Positions 1 through 13,597 of a stretch of 40,249 nt of DNA are shown here, one piece after another. The position numbers and the translations under genes are program-made. Where the stretch lies: contig JAPEVF010000407.1 in NCBI GenBank assembly GCA_029747585.1, positions 1-40,249 on the forward strand. The letters run 5' to 3'. Every line of letters starts with the position of its first letter. Positions within the stretch are counted from its first letter, which is position 1. A model generated the notes under the pieces. That model was not told the DNA's origin. It made no database searches and saw only the letters and a program-made list of their open reading frames with translations. The stretch comes from Pleurotus djamor (taxonomy: Eukaryota > Basidiomycota > Agaricomycetes > Agaricales > Pleurotaceae).

Positions 1-41
1 TACAGGCGTATCGTGGAGGTTCATCCTGCTACCGGGATCAA

Positions 42-70
42 TTGTGTCGTGTTCCTTGACCACGACACAA
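42..70. repeat. Perfect 10-bp inverted repeat (hairpin)
   Basis: TTGTGTCGTG at 42-51 is the exact reverse complement of CACGACACAA at 61-70, with a 9-nt loop. A second CGACACAAT follows at 86-94. No flanking gene is visible, so the role is unknown. It could be a dyad binding site, a relic of a small inverted-repeat element, or chance. Confidence 0.6.
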
Positions 71-228
71 CGCATAACGCAGCAACGACACAATGGACGA
101 CGGGCGGATTAAAATCGCCACCAGTCCGTATAGACGTAGATCCTGGCTCTACTAAGACGAGCCCCAAGAGTTGAATTAGGTACGGATTTTCTAGACGAGC
201 GAACGAATGTCAATAAACATGCCATAGT

Positions 229-253
229 CATACCATACCATACCATACCATAC
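229..253. repeat. (CATAC)5 microsatellite
   Basis: Five uninterrupted copies of the pentanucleotide CATAC, followed by loosely related CATTCC repeats up to about 280. This is simple-sequence DNA in an intergenic setting. Confidence 0.9.
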
Positions 254-2007
254 CGCATGTCATTCCCATTCCCATCCTCATTTATTTTTCTTCGCTAGAG
301 TGGAGTGGAGTACTCTATAGCATCGCGGGAAGCTTGAAACGGTCGACGGACAATGTGATAGACTCTGCAGAGTTCGCCATTGGGATGAGTCTTTCACGGT
401 GGATCAACTTTGAGACCTGTGGAATCTGGATTGTGACGTGTGAGGGGCTCAATAGGAGAAAAGGGGAAAGGAGACGAGACGATTTTGAGCCGGATGCTGT
501 TTACGCTGTCTTCATCTACTCCTTGTACGTATTGCATACATATGTAGGTATTAAAAGCGAGAAGAGTAGATAGAATGCTGACGCGTAGAGAGTCTGCCTC
601 TACCAGACTCTATCCTCTTATCATCACGGCGTACCTTACACCTCATCAACTCACAAAAACCTCCTTCCTCCCTCATCGAACTAACCGTCAGTTAATCAAC
701 ATCCCGTCCAACGTCCTATCATGGAACCGAAACCCGAGGTGTTTCATCCATTGATCATGGTTTTTCTATTAGAGTATATCGTTCGGTCGACTCTTCGGTC
801 GCTTTAGAGTATGTAGAGTACCTCAATGATTATCATGGCGAGTTACTTATGGACAGATGAAGTAAGGACGCACGTGTAGCTCGTTCGTAGTTAGTATCAT
901 GGCGTGTCGGCGAATAAATTGTATACCCGTTAGCTTGGACCATGTCGCATGGCCTTCTAGAACGGAATACGAGGATGTTGTTCGGTCGGTTGGTTGGTCG
1001 GTTGAAGCTTCCGAAAGGCGAGCTAGCGTCGGTGTCAGTGATGCATCAATGATAGCTGACGTTCCAGAGAGTAGGACACGAGAGTAATAATGAGAGGTAC
1101 GAGGAGAGGAGGGGTCGATGCGATAGAGCGATGGACTAGAGTAGACTCAGTGAGTACTGATTTACCGTAAGACCATCGGTTTGGTGAGAGTGATATCAAC
1201 GCGTAAGATGTGAAGATGCTCGCAGGCGGAGTCAGCAGTGAGCACTGGGATTCAGCGAGGAGAGAACGAGTTATCGATCCTCTCAGTTCAGAAGTCGAGC
1301 GGCATGGACAGGCCATGGTCAGGTCGGTATGGGTATGTGCTCGGAGTACTCTAGTCAGGGAGACAGGAACTTGAAACTTGAAAGCATCCATGTGCGACCG
1401 AGGAAGAGTCTGCAGACTACACCGGTGACCCAGGACGCCGACGAAATGTGCTCTCTTCGTCTTTGAGTGATGGAAGGAGAAGGGAGGGAGGAGGGAGGAT
1501 GAGCTTAGGTTTTGCGTTGTGGGGATTGAGTAATAGTAAGGGAGACTCAAGTCGAGTGCGGAGATGTGGAGAAAGGCTCGGGATGTGGAGAAAGGCCAAG
1601 ACGAGGGGGAGACGAGGACAAGGGTAGGGGAGAGAATAAGGGAGGAGGAGAGAAGAAAGGGTTGGCGAACCAGCCCTTGCAGGTAAGGTGTGTACTCCTC
1701 CGTCGATCGAACAACGGAGCCTTCATCGAAATTCAGGTTTGCTTCAGGAGAACTCAACGATTTCATGGTACAGAACTTTGTTCAGGAAATCAGGATGGTC
1801 ATGGTAAGATGGGGATGGCGTACATAGAGCGTAAGGCGTAAGGGGTGGCGTTTCAGCGTGATTTATCCTCATAGCAGTCACGGTGATTTGCTCTTTCGGT
1901 CTGGAGATAATTCCGAGTTCATCGATTTGATTGGAGATGAGAGATGAGAGGATGGGGAAGAAGGTCGACGCGCGTGATAGTTGATGATATTACTGCGACT
2001 TCTATTG

Positions 2008-2027
2008 TGTCGTGTCGTGTCGTGTCG
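2008..2027. repeat. (TGTCG)4 repeat
   Basis: Four perfect TGTCG units. With the flanking bases it contains the 11-mer ATTGTGTCGTG (2004-2014), which also occurs at 41-51 in the hairpin at the left edge. Confidence 0.85.
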
Positions 2028-2399
2028 ACGCGTAGCTGCGTTCGGAATACTCGAGAAGAAGGAGGATCGAGCTTCTGCTCATGGAACATCAACGGTGTGA
2101 CTTGCGTGGTGGGTTCCAACGCTGCCGCACACCAACGGCGTACTGCGTCGTCCAATGTGGACGAGAAGACGACAGGAAGGCTCTAGCGAATGAAAAGAAA
2201 CCGATAAGCGAAGATGATCATGAAAAAGAAGCCTCAAGACGTGGTATTGGAAGCGAACGCTCGAGGCCTGTTGCTTGCCGTAGCTTGGCGACAAAAGCAA
2301 AGTCGACAAGAAATAGAAGAAGAGGAACGCGGGGATGAAAGTTATTTGACGGCGTGAATGGTTGAATGGAGTCTGGACAGGTGTCCTCGGCAAAAAATT

Positions 2400-5300
2400 G
2401 TTATATTGGGGGGTAATCGTATTACGAACGTTTTCATTACGTGTCAGATTATTCTTGTCGAAGCGTCAGGCGTCAACGCAGGGGAGGGTTAAGCGAGATT
2501 CTGACGGCGAGGAAATCAGATAAAGTGGGTGGTTTATTACGATTTTAATTGATGATGATGGGTGGGTGATATGGAGGAAGGACTCGAGGGGGAAGGTGGA
2601 ATCATTTAGGAGCGCACCATCGCCTACCGGAGCATGTCCCAATCGGTCGGTTGGATTGGATACGTCGAGCTGAGGTGATGGTGNTAGATGCTATGGTGCT
2701 TGTCATTTCACCGGTCCTCGTGATGCACCAACTGCATGGTGCGATTTGGGATAATGGGATAAAAGCGTGCCTGGAGCACAAACCCATCATGCGTCCCAAC
2801 TAAAAAAAGCGAAACGAACGTCGTGTTCCCGTCATCCTAACAAGGTAAAATACAATCAGTGGACAACGGCGTTTTCGAAGCTTGAGCGAATGATGGTGTG
2901 AAGGTATGAACTCAGACTCACAACAACGAACATTTGTTTTCCAAGCTTCACAGAGCGCCACAATCTCTCATTGATTGTTGTTGTCAGTACGCCTCTTCGC
3001 GATTCTTCATCTGCATCTTCGTCTTTCTGACGACACACGGGAATCTCACTTAGCATCCCCTCTAGGTAAAGGTCATGTGTTGGGCGGTAATGAAATCCCC
3101 GCACCGTCGTTACTGATGGCATTGTATCAGTGACCACTGGGTAACTGAGAAAGAGCTAGAACTGACCAATTGAAAAAGCGATTTAGCCGAAAAATGATCA
3201 TAGGCACCGAAAGGTAAAAAGTTTCGATGTTCCCCGAGTTCGATGGGTCACTTGAGCTTTTCCCAACAAACTGAAACAAAGATGACGATGAGTAAGGTAA
3301 ACACACAAAACCACTGCGCATAGCAACAGGTTACAGACGATGGGCATAGCTTCTCCACCTTCCCACATCCGCATCAAAGCCAAGCCATAGCCAGCTGGAC
3401 AGAAAGAACGGTCCCAACACGGCGCTAACCACAAGAACAGCCCAAAGCTCTTATCAACGCACGTCCGCAATTGGGTTGGTGTTGGAAGATCAAAACGGTG
3501 TGAAATTGATGCGCCACTAAACGAACTTGCCAATCAATTTTTTATGTGTTATGTCCTATTTGAGCGGAGAAGGAGGTCCAACCGTCATCGGTTCAGCGTC
3601 TTCCATTACGCACNTTTTTTCGTGGAATACCCCTTGAGGCTGTGGCCTTCGGTGAACGACCTTTCGTTGGGCGAGGATGAGCGGGTCCGAGCGCATTGTA
3701 CACGGAAATGACCCTCTTTAATGGTATCGCCCCCGCAAGTATGACCCGTGCAAGGTAGATGGGTACGGGACGAGCTTCGAAACAGGGTGCTGCCATCATC
3801 CAGTGCCTCCTGAGATGAAGGAGTCAGATCTCAACAGGGTGCGGCGTTCTCCACCTCAGGGTCCGCGCCAAGGGTCTTGAGGTTGATAAGCTACCGCCTT
3901 AGCAGAGGGACTTAGCAGGTTCCCACGACCCCTACACGGGCGCACAACCTTCGAAAACAACGGAATCAGATCCGAAATGGTAAAGCCCATCCGTGGATCC
4001 TTTGCTATTACTCAAATCGACAGCACTGAGCCCGTCATGCCAGGACTTGTGGTCGAGGTACGTAAAGTGCGAACGAACGTAGGCCGAAAGTGAAGTGAGA
4101 TCGATAGAGTGAGGCTTGCTCCGTATGCTTTGAGTCCGAGAATCCGAGTCCATGAGCCATGCAACTTTGTGTTGGAGGCGTTCAGGTTATGGACCCTGTT
4201 TGCAGGCTCATGGTCAATGGGCCGACGGTAAGTTCATGAACTCCCTGTGCGGCATCGTCAACTGTCCCTTCCACTATCCCTACCTCACTAGGTTGTCCAA
4301 GTCAGGAAAGCAGGATTCAACATGGAACCACAACTTACTTCCACAAAGGTACTATCACCCACTGACATCCATGGTCATGCGTCATTTCCACCTGGCCGAA
4401 AGAGCTGGCTCTGGGTTGAGCTTAGATCGCCGCGTCAGCGCCCATTAATCGTATGGGAAACCTCACCCACGCATCCAACATCTCATTCTGCCAAAGTACC
4501 ACCGAAGCAGAGACATTTGCTGATAAGAAAAAAGTAGATCCTGAAATGAATGCATGAGAAAAAGATCGAAAANGCGGTGGAGGTGTGCCAGAAGTCGGCG
4601 GAAATGAGATAGCATTTCCTGCCCACTCTCCCTAATAGAACATACCTGGTCGTTCTGGTACTTGGAGGCGTTCAGGCACTCCCCCTCGCTTACCGTGGCG
4701 TGAAGGAGGTCTCCCTTTGGCTCTAGTCCTCCACTGAGGTCGCGCTGGGCTCTGAAGTTTCCCCATTTCGAGCAGATCAAAGCCGTCAAACCCCCATTCG
4801 CGCGCGGCTATCTCTGTTCCCTTCACACGCTTTGCGACTCTTGATGATACCGCCGGCTCTCCATGTTTCGTGCCGAGTGTTCATGTCTATTCTTCGTCCT
4901 CCATCAACGTGTTTGAAAGGCGGGTAGGAACCCGGACTTGTTTGTTGCCATAAGCGTAGCATACGTTCCCAGACATTCGGCTAGTACATGTCCTGAATTA
5001 TCGGGAACATTCCCTTCAGTTCGCGATCAGGTATCAATACGAGACGTACTGTCTCAACGGAGGCTCCGACACGCCACCATCATGAAAAAGTAGTGTTGAG
5101 AGGAAAGTGCCACACGTTTCCATGAGACTTTTTCCCTCCGTATCGCACCACTCTAACTCGAAACGAACGTCGCCGTAGTTGCTTTGCTTCGGCGGAGGAA
5201 TATGGTGGAAGGAATCAACGTAAACGCGGAGAAAGTCCAGTTGCTTCGGTCCCGGAAGGCTCCCTTTCCTCGCATCTGGCATGCTTGAGAGGTAGCGACC

Positions 5301-8300
5301 TACTGATTTAGTAAGGCTAACTTTCGGAGAAGGTTTCTAAAGCTACGTACAGATTTGAAAAAGCTTGTCTTGGACGAGAACCCTTCCAAGAACTCTTTAC
5401 AGCCGGCGGAACAAAATGTGGAGTGTGTTCAGGCGGCAGTCCAGAAAGACTTCAAGGAATAAGAGACATGCTACAAGTTTCCTTTCGACGTGACCTAGTA
5501 GGCGAAACCTAGTCATTATCTGCGGACATCGTGGCAGATATAGCCTGATATTAGCTTCGACGTGAAGGAAGACAGCTAACTCAAGGATATACGGAGGGAG
5601 GAAACCTGCGATTGAAGTACTCCGATCAGATTCATACCATACAAGGTATTAAACACCGTGCGCACGCACTTGTGAACACTCGCGGGAGAATCCTCACTCG
5701 AAAGGAACGGCGAGCAACGGACGTGTTTTCAGTATCTAACTTAGCTGCTGGCTCGACATCCGAAAGTGCGAAGAGACTTGACGCCGCATGTTCTTGAGTT
5801 CCATAAATTGGTGTTATCCGGTCCGAAGAAAATGAACAGACAGTGGAATTCCTAGAGAAACTCACACAGTCAACATCGCCGTCGTTCATTGATTGATGGA
5901 TGTCACCTCGTGTGCGAAATAGAAAGAATGTGTATATTCACGTCACCACCTGATTTGAGTTAGAGGGGAATAGACGTTACGCTTTCGGTGAATTGCCACG
6001 AAGGTATGTAGAAGGTGGTCCAACCTTCCACACTGATGAAAGGAATATCTACCTATCGTGGAAGAACGTCAGATCGCTGGGATAGAATACTCACGAAGGA
6101 AGGAAGTACCCATCTAATCCCTTAGGGCGTACCGCCACAGCAATGTTCACGACCACGGAAACTTCCCCTAACCATCCTGGAACCAACGTTCGACAATTGT
6201 GTTCCTGGGTGTGCCGCAGAGATGGAGTTTCGCATTCAGGGCGCCGCCGGGAAAGTCTGAGAACGCAATCAGCGGAACCGTCTCACAGGGTCCTCTCCCT
6301 CGGGAGATTAAACTGAGGCCATGCCGAATTGAGATAGACGGGTGGTAGACGCACTGCAAAGGGACATAAACTGCCGTAAGGATAAGTCGAGGTTTTATGT
6401 TTCGTGCGTGGGGGATCAAGGGAAGGGACAACAACGCGGGGCTAGGGTGGCCATGGAATTTGCGTAGGTCCAGCACTCTCACGGCCCTGTCTGCCGAAAA
6501 TTTACATGTTCGTAGTTTTTCTTGTGTCTGTATGAAGACGGTGCGGTGATATACCCATCTTGGAGTGAAGATACCAAGTGACACATGGGATGTCGGTACG
6601 GTTGAAGCGTTATGTGAACATTCGGAGGGCATAACCGTCGAAGTTCCCATGGGGAGTACACAGTTGATGCTCTGATAGGATATCAACCGTAGGAGCAGCT
6701 CTACCAAGGATCAGCGACGCGCGATACCAAAGTATAAGGACGAACAGAGGCATCGAAAGTTTGTGGTAGCGCAGAAAGGCCAGCCACGGTTGACGTAGTC
6801 GATCAAGCGCCCGCGTGGAAGCTTAAGATAAGCTTCTAAACTACTTGAGAAGCATATTCTCTTGTATCGAGGTGTCACCGTGAGCCTGCCGCTGCTGGTG
6901 ACGACACGGGTGTTTGTCTTTGGCAAATTTTAGTTGAGGTCCACCCCTAATCAATTTCCCTGGAAAGAAGGCGACGAGTAAAGGGTGCTCGTTGGTTCAA
7001 GCAAGGGGAGATTACTTACTCGAAGTAAACTTAGCGAATGTTCTCCCAAGTCTTCCGTAGTAGTTATCAGACGAGCGCATACGGTGGCCCTCCGCATAGT
7101 GATGAGATCGTTCCCGCTGACGCCCACCGTCAAAATACCGACCACCAAGCTCCCCAATGTGGTTAACAGGAGGAAAGCCAGCTGCCCATGGATCGCACCG
7201 TAGTATCCGTGCCGCCGGTAACTGAGGAAGATCTGGATGTATATGATATCGTCAATCTGATCCAAGAAGCAACGGAAACAACATGGTTTCATTCTAGACC
7301 CTGAGGAGTCCACCTCATCGATGACTGAAAGGGGAGCGTGAGCCGGAGTGTGGTAATGTGTAGAGGGACCCTAAGGCCAAAAGGATTGATGTACTTTCCC
7401 TGGGAAATGTAGATATGAGATCCTCGTCATGTTGGCTGATGGGAGCGCGGCTATTTAGGAAACGCACCACAGAGAGCCAATTCATGCTTCCAATTATGGA
7501 CGTTCCAAGGGTCCCGAAGTGTCCGTGAAAGGTTGTAATCTAGTTAAAAGTAGATGGACCGGATAGATGACCGCTAGGATGCTTCTGCGACCTCGAACAC
7601 GTTACGTCGCTGAAGGCGAAGCCGCAGACGAAGCTAAGTCTAACCCCGCTGTTTGGTGACATGGGAAGAACAGCGACCGAGACTACAGAAAAGGCGTTTC
7701 ACGGTTAAGTTGGAGGGATATACCGTTTAGCGAACGGGAATTGCCTTAGGAGGGGGTTTGGGNACGTACCTTTCCATCCACTTGCCCTACCGGCGGAATG
7801 GCTATATCCGTTGCGGTATCGAGGGACTTGCCGTTTATTGATTGCGTATCCGTGGGGATTCACCCACGCCAGGTAAAGTGGCAAAGGTAAAACGCATCAA
7901 CTTGGTCGGAGTACGGCCGTCCCAGCCGGTCTTGGAAAGCTCAAAGGTTGTGCGTTAACGGCATATTCAGGTATTTCTGTTCACGTATCGACATTGAATG
8001 AAGACACTCGGATAGGCCTCCGACCGTATTGCGTAAAAGCCTGTAAAAGCAAGTTCGAAGGGTGGTGGTAAGCGAAACGTTAAACATCGGTTACTGTGGT
8101 TTCGGAACGTACGAAAAAGACGGGACCACAGGTACCCATGATGACCCTGCGCCCTTATGGGAGGCAACATCGTAGGTGTATGGTACAGACAAGATTAATG
8201 GAAGTCGAGCATGTAAGATGGCATGTCGGACCGTGTCCTTGATTAGCGCCCGAACGCACCACCAAAGGTTGGCAAGCAGTAACGTACGAAGGCTACGGGC

Positions 8301-11300
8301 GGAGCGGCGTTGAGCGCAACAGAGACGGCGAGCGGGAGAATGCCTACTAACCCCTGTTAGGAAGACCCGCCCAAGAGCGTTCAAGTACGTTCATTTTGAA
8401 AGGTTTCGGACCGAAGACATCCCGTTCCAAGGTCGAAACTCGCAGGAACCGTGCGCCCTGAATGGTCTGAGCACATCCCATCATTGTATCATGATGGTGG
8501 TCTCAAAAACGTCGCTGGCGCCCACTCTATGACCGCATTGTCCGTGAAAGCAGGTACCAGGCATCAGAAACGCGACACCAGAATGAACAGAGCTTGAGCT
8601 TAAGTTGACTGTCGCATTGACGGCGTGTGGGGCACACCGAGTTCAAATTTAGGCGAATTCGGAGAGATCGCCGGTACGGGTGGTCTACACCAATAGGATC
8701 ACGGCCGAGCTTCGTGAGAGCGACGAAATTCAAACCGCTGTGCTTTCTACGGTCATAACAGGAGGAAGAAGATAGTTAGCGACACAAGAAGATAAGACCT
8801 TAGCTAAGTACCTACGCTGATGCATTTGGATCAACACTTTCATAACATGAGAAGTGGGTCAACGGTAGAGAGAGCTTTGGTCGCCGACACGCAGTCTTTG
8901 AGACATGTTCAATGCGGAATCAGAATAAAAGGGCTCACCGATCCCGCCAGAAACGATCATCCCTACACGTTCTGACAACAATGAATTCTGGACGACCATG
9001 GTACAGTGACGGCCTCAGCCAAGTCACGGTCTACACGCCAAAAGGGGATGGTCAATTAGCGTTTCCGATGACCAAGGTCTCACATGTACTTACTAGGACG
9101 GCGTTCAGAGAGATCTGTCCCAAATAACTGGAAAGTCGCCGCGGGGAACTGTTGGTTAACCTTCCCCGAGAGGCTGTCTATCACCATTTCGCTTAGCACG
9201 ATCATGATGAACAGTCTAGACGCTCGCCGAGAAGCTACCTTGCGGGACCCTTTACGAAACTACATCGGGTATACAGAGCAACGATGCCCTATGGCCGCAC
9301 GCTGAGTGGGATAGATGAACCCACGCTGTGAGCCCACGATGATTTGAGTGATGGGGAACGTGTCATCCAAGCCTTTGCACCCGCTCTGTAGTTTGTAGTA
9401 GCAGAGAGGACACGGGAAATAACACTAGGAACTCAGAAAGTAAGTGCCGCCGGAATCCCTGACAAGCCCTTGAACATACAGTTATGACGATCACATCTGC
9501 TATCTGCGGCTGCTTCCAATCCAAAGAGTCTCTGCGAGAATATGGCTTCCAACACGTTTGTCCCTTATCATCACTGTGCGCACATGCTCTTGATGGTAAA
9601 AATAGATCGAACCCTATGACTCGAAGAAAGTGGGCACACCGTCACATGACGTAGCTGGATATAACTCACGGTGCACAGAAGCCTATTTGTCCCAAGCTGA
9701 ATGAGGCTTGTTCGTTATCTCTTGCGTGGCGCAGCTAGCCTCAGAAAAATCGGGCATAGCCAGAATGAAGCTGTAATGGTTCTTAGTACGAGCAGGCTGT
9801 TAGGCAGCACAAGGCAACGGAGAGATTGATGGAAATGTCAACCTAGAAGCCCCCGGCATAGATATCCGAGCAGCTGATGCTCCTCATTTGTCTTTCGCTT
9901 AGGTAGGCGAAATTGACCTTCATGAAAATGTTTAGTGAGTGTGTCGGAAGACAGATTGGAACTAACTCGCTGGACTTACCCATTCGAGGCGTGCAGAAAA
10001 TAAGCCTGGAATTGGATTAGATCGTTATCAAGTCCATGGACAATTTGAGGACCTTTAGACCCACTCTTGCTGCACGTTAAGCCAAAATAGATGCAGTTAT
10101 CTAGGCTTAGAGTGAACCCGAACGACTTCCAAAGTCTACGGTCGCGCGACCCTTGAGCAGAAGGTTTGAACGAGGGGGGGGGGGAGATGGCTCACCTGGT
10201 CAACACCGATCAACACGAGACGGTATTAGGACTCGATCCCCAAGCGGCAGAAACATGCCGTATCCAAAGTGGATGGCCGGAGAGGAGCTTTCAGCGTCTG
10301 GAAGCTTCTGCATGCTTGGAAGACCTCCGTGTGAATGAAGTCAGTAAAGCCTACACAAAATCGCGGAGGAAGGTACTCACATGCAGTGAAATCGTCGGCA
10401 ATCTACGTCGATGTACTCGAGCGATGGCTCGCGGCTTTGAAAGACTAGCCTTCTTCGAATAGGGTCCATATCATAGTCTTGATTCTTCACGTCCGAACAC
10501 CGAGCCCTCATGTCAAAGAGATGTTGGAGAACGCGATGATGAAAATGATTCAGACGTAAAATGACATCCTGGACATTGTCGATAAGGCTCAAAGAAGGAG
10601 ATGAACAAGATATCGATGGATGCGTTGTGACAGGATAGACTTCTTTGTACCGCTGAGGGTTATCCTGAGAAGACGAATGGTTAACAGTCCCCACGCGCTA
10701 AGAATAACGACGATCGCCAATCACCTCAGTGGGGAAACTGATGTACACATGTTCGGGAGACTACGCTGTTATGTCTAACCGGCTTCTTGAGCCGTCTAGT
10801 ACACGCGTATATTCCAGTCAAAATGATAAGACGGTCGTGCGAAGTCGTCGAATGCTAACCACGCTGTGAATGTCGGAGGGGAAGAACATGGAAACCACGA
10901 AAAATTACGCACATGGCATTGTGCTAATGGGTTAGCAGGGTGATGGGAGTTTGTGGACGATTTAATCATCGCGGGCTTTGTTTGTGGTGTGATCGGAGAA
11001 TTTTGGTCAAGTTATTCGAAGATGTTTCAAAGGTTGGGTGTCCTTGAACCCTGAAAGGTACTTCTTGGTACCATGAACCGTGTGAACAGCATCGCTAGCG
11101 TTCATAGACGGATAGCGCGTCTGGACTAAGAGACAGGGATTAACATCTGGTCAACGGCTTGTGAGAGGCTTGAAAATATACGGGTGCTTCTGGGAGCTAG
11201 GACGCACCTAAGGAATCGAGGACAACAGCATCGGTCCGGTTATCCTCGAAACAGACTCTTGGGGCGTCGTAATCCGAGAAAAAGGTGGATCGGATAATGA

Positions 11301-12180
11301 AAGGCATAGCGATCAGAGACGTGATATGGGCCAATGGGGGGAAACCGCTGGCATTTACGCGACTTTCATCGAATTACGAAGGTCATGACTAGTTGGGTCT
11401 TGTCACTTCTGAACTTGTTCTAACAATGGTTCGACGAGAGGCGGGTGGTTGGATAATTGGGCTTTGGGCATATGGTATCAAGTCCACCCAAAAGAATGAT
11501 GCTTCGGTCGGACGAAGGATTCGACGTGTAAAACGCGGTTTCTGGGGCAGAGGTCAAACGTTCAAATGTTCATGCACATGATGGTTGGTTCTTGGAAGAA
11601 CGACGTGGAGCGCCCGTGAGCGCTCAAAACGAGAGATAGGGGCATCTACAACTCTATGTCAGCCTCCTAGGTGCGAGAATCCCTTTACCCAGCCGACGAC
11701 TATTCGAGGGCAGCGTAGCTTCTATCTCGGTGTAACTGGCTGGAAAGGATGGTCTGTATGTACTTTCTCACTGTGCGCGAAGTCGAAGCCACGCCGGGGA
11801 TTTGAATCTCCTGAGTGATAGGGACCTCTCCTTTTATGATGACGCAAGTCGGCCCGCGTTTTTTCCGACGTCCGTTTTCTTGACCAGTTCCTCTCCCTCT
11901 GTAACAACCTATTCGACGTCGATCCTTCTGTCTCGATTGAAGCGTTGTTGATACCGAGTACTGTGTGATAAAGGGAACTCTCTCCGATACATTTACATCG
12001 TGGCCCGTTGGCCTGAAGACTCAAGAGTCCTTACCCTTTTCCCAACATTTTTCAACACCGAAGTCAAAGTTCGCATTGGCTGACAAAATCGTACGAAGAT
12101 GAGGCGTCCCGAAGAGAATGCCTTGCTACCTCTGACATTCGAAACTTGCGTGGGGGTCGTAGACTTGGTCAAACACGGTG
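2400..12180. other. Gene-free tract of about 9.8 kb, stop-dense
   Basis: All six frames are densely interrupted. I see no splice-connected exon pairs, no transposase or reverse-transcriptase motifs, no tRNA that folds, and no terminal repeats. An 11-G run lies at 10174-10184. Single ambiguous bases are at 2684, 3614, 4573 and 7763. The tract may be decayed transposon or heterochromatic sequence, but nothing in it proves that. A repeat-library search or self-alignment would decide. Confidence 0.55.
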
Positions 12181-13597
12181 AGCTTCCATTTCCTTCTGTC
12201 TTTCCGAGATGCCATGCTACCATGCTACCTACTTTTTGGCTCTTCGTTTACTGAGATGCTGACTCTTCGCTTGTCTAGACTCGCTTTCTCGCCTTTAGAA
12301 AGCGCACAGTATCACGAGAGCCTTGGGGCTAACTTGGGCAGTTCCATACATTACGGGCCGTTACGACGGGCTTGGATGGAGTACTCACTGGATGCTTTGA
12401 AATGTGGAGGATGGCGCTGAAGAGGGCTTTACTCAACAACTATCGTGCGTCCCAACTCATAGTCGCTTTCTCCCTCTGTGCTGACTTTGTACGTGTTCAG
12501 ATACAACCTTCTAAAGCGGACTGCTAAAGGTGCATCGGCGAGCTCGCCTCTTCCCTGCGTACAAATGCTATGCCTTCTCTATTAGACTACGCGGGACCGA
12601 ACTCTTTCCCTTCGGCCTCAGTCTGGTCGACCAAATACCCTGCGGAATGATATCTGAGGTCGTCCAATTCGAATGGGTGCGGCTCCATCCAGCCTTCGAC
12701 CGCTCATGCGCTCATGACTGTTACTGGATAGAGACTGAGACAGTGACAACTGCGCCTCTTCTTCTGAGGTGAGCCGTCTCCTTGTCCCATGTAAATCGTG
12801 TTCTCTTCTCTTCCACTCTCAATTTTCACACCTTTGTCCCTACAGCACCGACGTATTTTGGCGTACTCGAAGCGTCGTGTCAGCTTCATCTTACTGCCCG
12901 GGAAACCAGCTGCAGCAGCCAAGCATCAAACTGCCGCTGTCACTGGCTCTGGGATGGGTCGGTATGTTTCCCCTTTCAACTCTCTCCCCGACGCGCTTAC
13001 AATCGTCGTAGGTATGCCTGAGCTCTTCCAAGACTCTGGGATGTGAGCGCAAGGGCATGGTACCGACGGTTGATATCATTTGACACCGAAGACGTCGTTC
13101 CCCACCTCACTCCTACTATTTGTTGTCGGTGGACATCATTTTACTCCGCACGCTATCGTCGGTCACTTGTTACGACTGAAGGACTTTTCCTCTTCGCAGC
13201 TTGGTATTACTACATTTCAATGTGCGTTGAGCATCTCTCTTGAATTCCCCGTCCAACCTACTCACCCTTTTACGTAGATGGACTCGAACCTTGCGCGAAG
13301 CCTGTCATAGACCAATGGCTCTGCCTGTGGCCCTCTACCTCTCATGTTCATCCACACTCAGCTGAGCACAATCCTTGGCCTATTGATGGCCGCGTCTTTG
13401 CAATCGAACTCTCAGGTTTGTGTCCACCCTCCGACCTTGCTTCGGTTCCGTCACTGATAGCCTGCGATTACCCCAAGCAGCCTCTATATGTTTACGTCCG
13501 CGTCTGCTCATCCGAACAAGGCCCTGTTTCTATACGCATACATAAACCAGCGTCCGCTGCGCTCAGACGATAGCCCATTCAAGCCCAGTCCTGCGCC
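12180..13597. other. Pyrimidine-rich tract with intron-like signals, possible gene relic
   Basis: Plus-strand composition shifts to the C/T-rich style of the genes to the right. Intron-like pieces occur: a GTGAGC donor near 12770 with a CTACAG acceptor near 12845, and a GTATGT donor near 12962 with a GTAG acceptor near 13012. The open pieces between them do not join into a protein I recognise, and stops interrupt them. It is either a decayed gene or an untranslated/promoter region of the next gene. Confidence 0.3.

Larger units (their letters stand above)
1..2400. other. Intergenic sequence, no supported gene
   Basis: I find no exon chain or recognisable protein motif. The region holds a hairpin (42-70), a CATAC microsatellite, a TCGG/TTGG-rich patch around 982-1004, a purine-rich stretch (about 1440-1670) and a TGTCG array near 2008. 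The longest open frame (243 codons, minus strand, 1035-1766) is rich in Ser, Leu and Pro because it runs antisense to the purine-rich stretch. It has no domain-like pattern and I do not regard it as coding. Confidence 0.6.

Noticed and set aside
1035..1766. 243-codon open frame on the minus strand
   Set aside because: Biased Ser/Leu/Pro composition from a purine-rich stretch, no motif, no introns in an intron-rich genome.
4172..4676. 15-bp direct repeat TTGGAGGCGTTCAGG at 4172 and 4662
   Set aside because: One such repeat is expected by chance in 40 kb, and no element boundaries accompany it.
10174..10184. Run of 11 G
   Set aside because: A single homopolymer with no neighbouring G-tracts to make a quadruplex, and no gene nearby.
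11785..11820. T-arm-like sequence (minus strand, TTCAAAT flanked by G/C)
   Set aside because: The T-stem has a mismatch, and no acceptor or anticodon stem can be formed at the right distances.
13277..13330. GGTTCGAGTCC-like tRNA T-arm on the minus strand
   Set aside because: No matching 5' acceptor strand or D-arm upstream; not a foldable tRNA.
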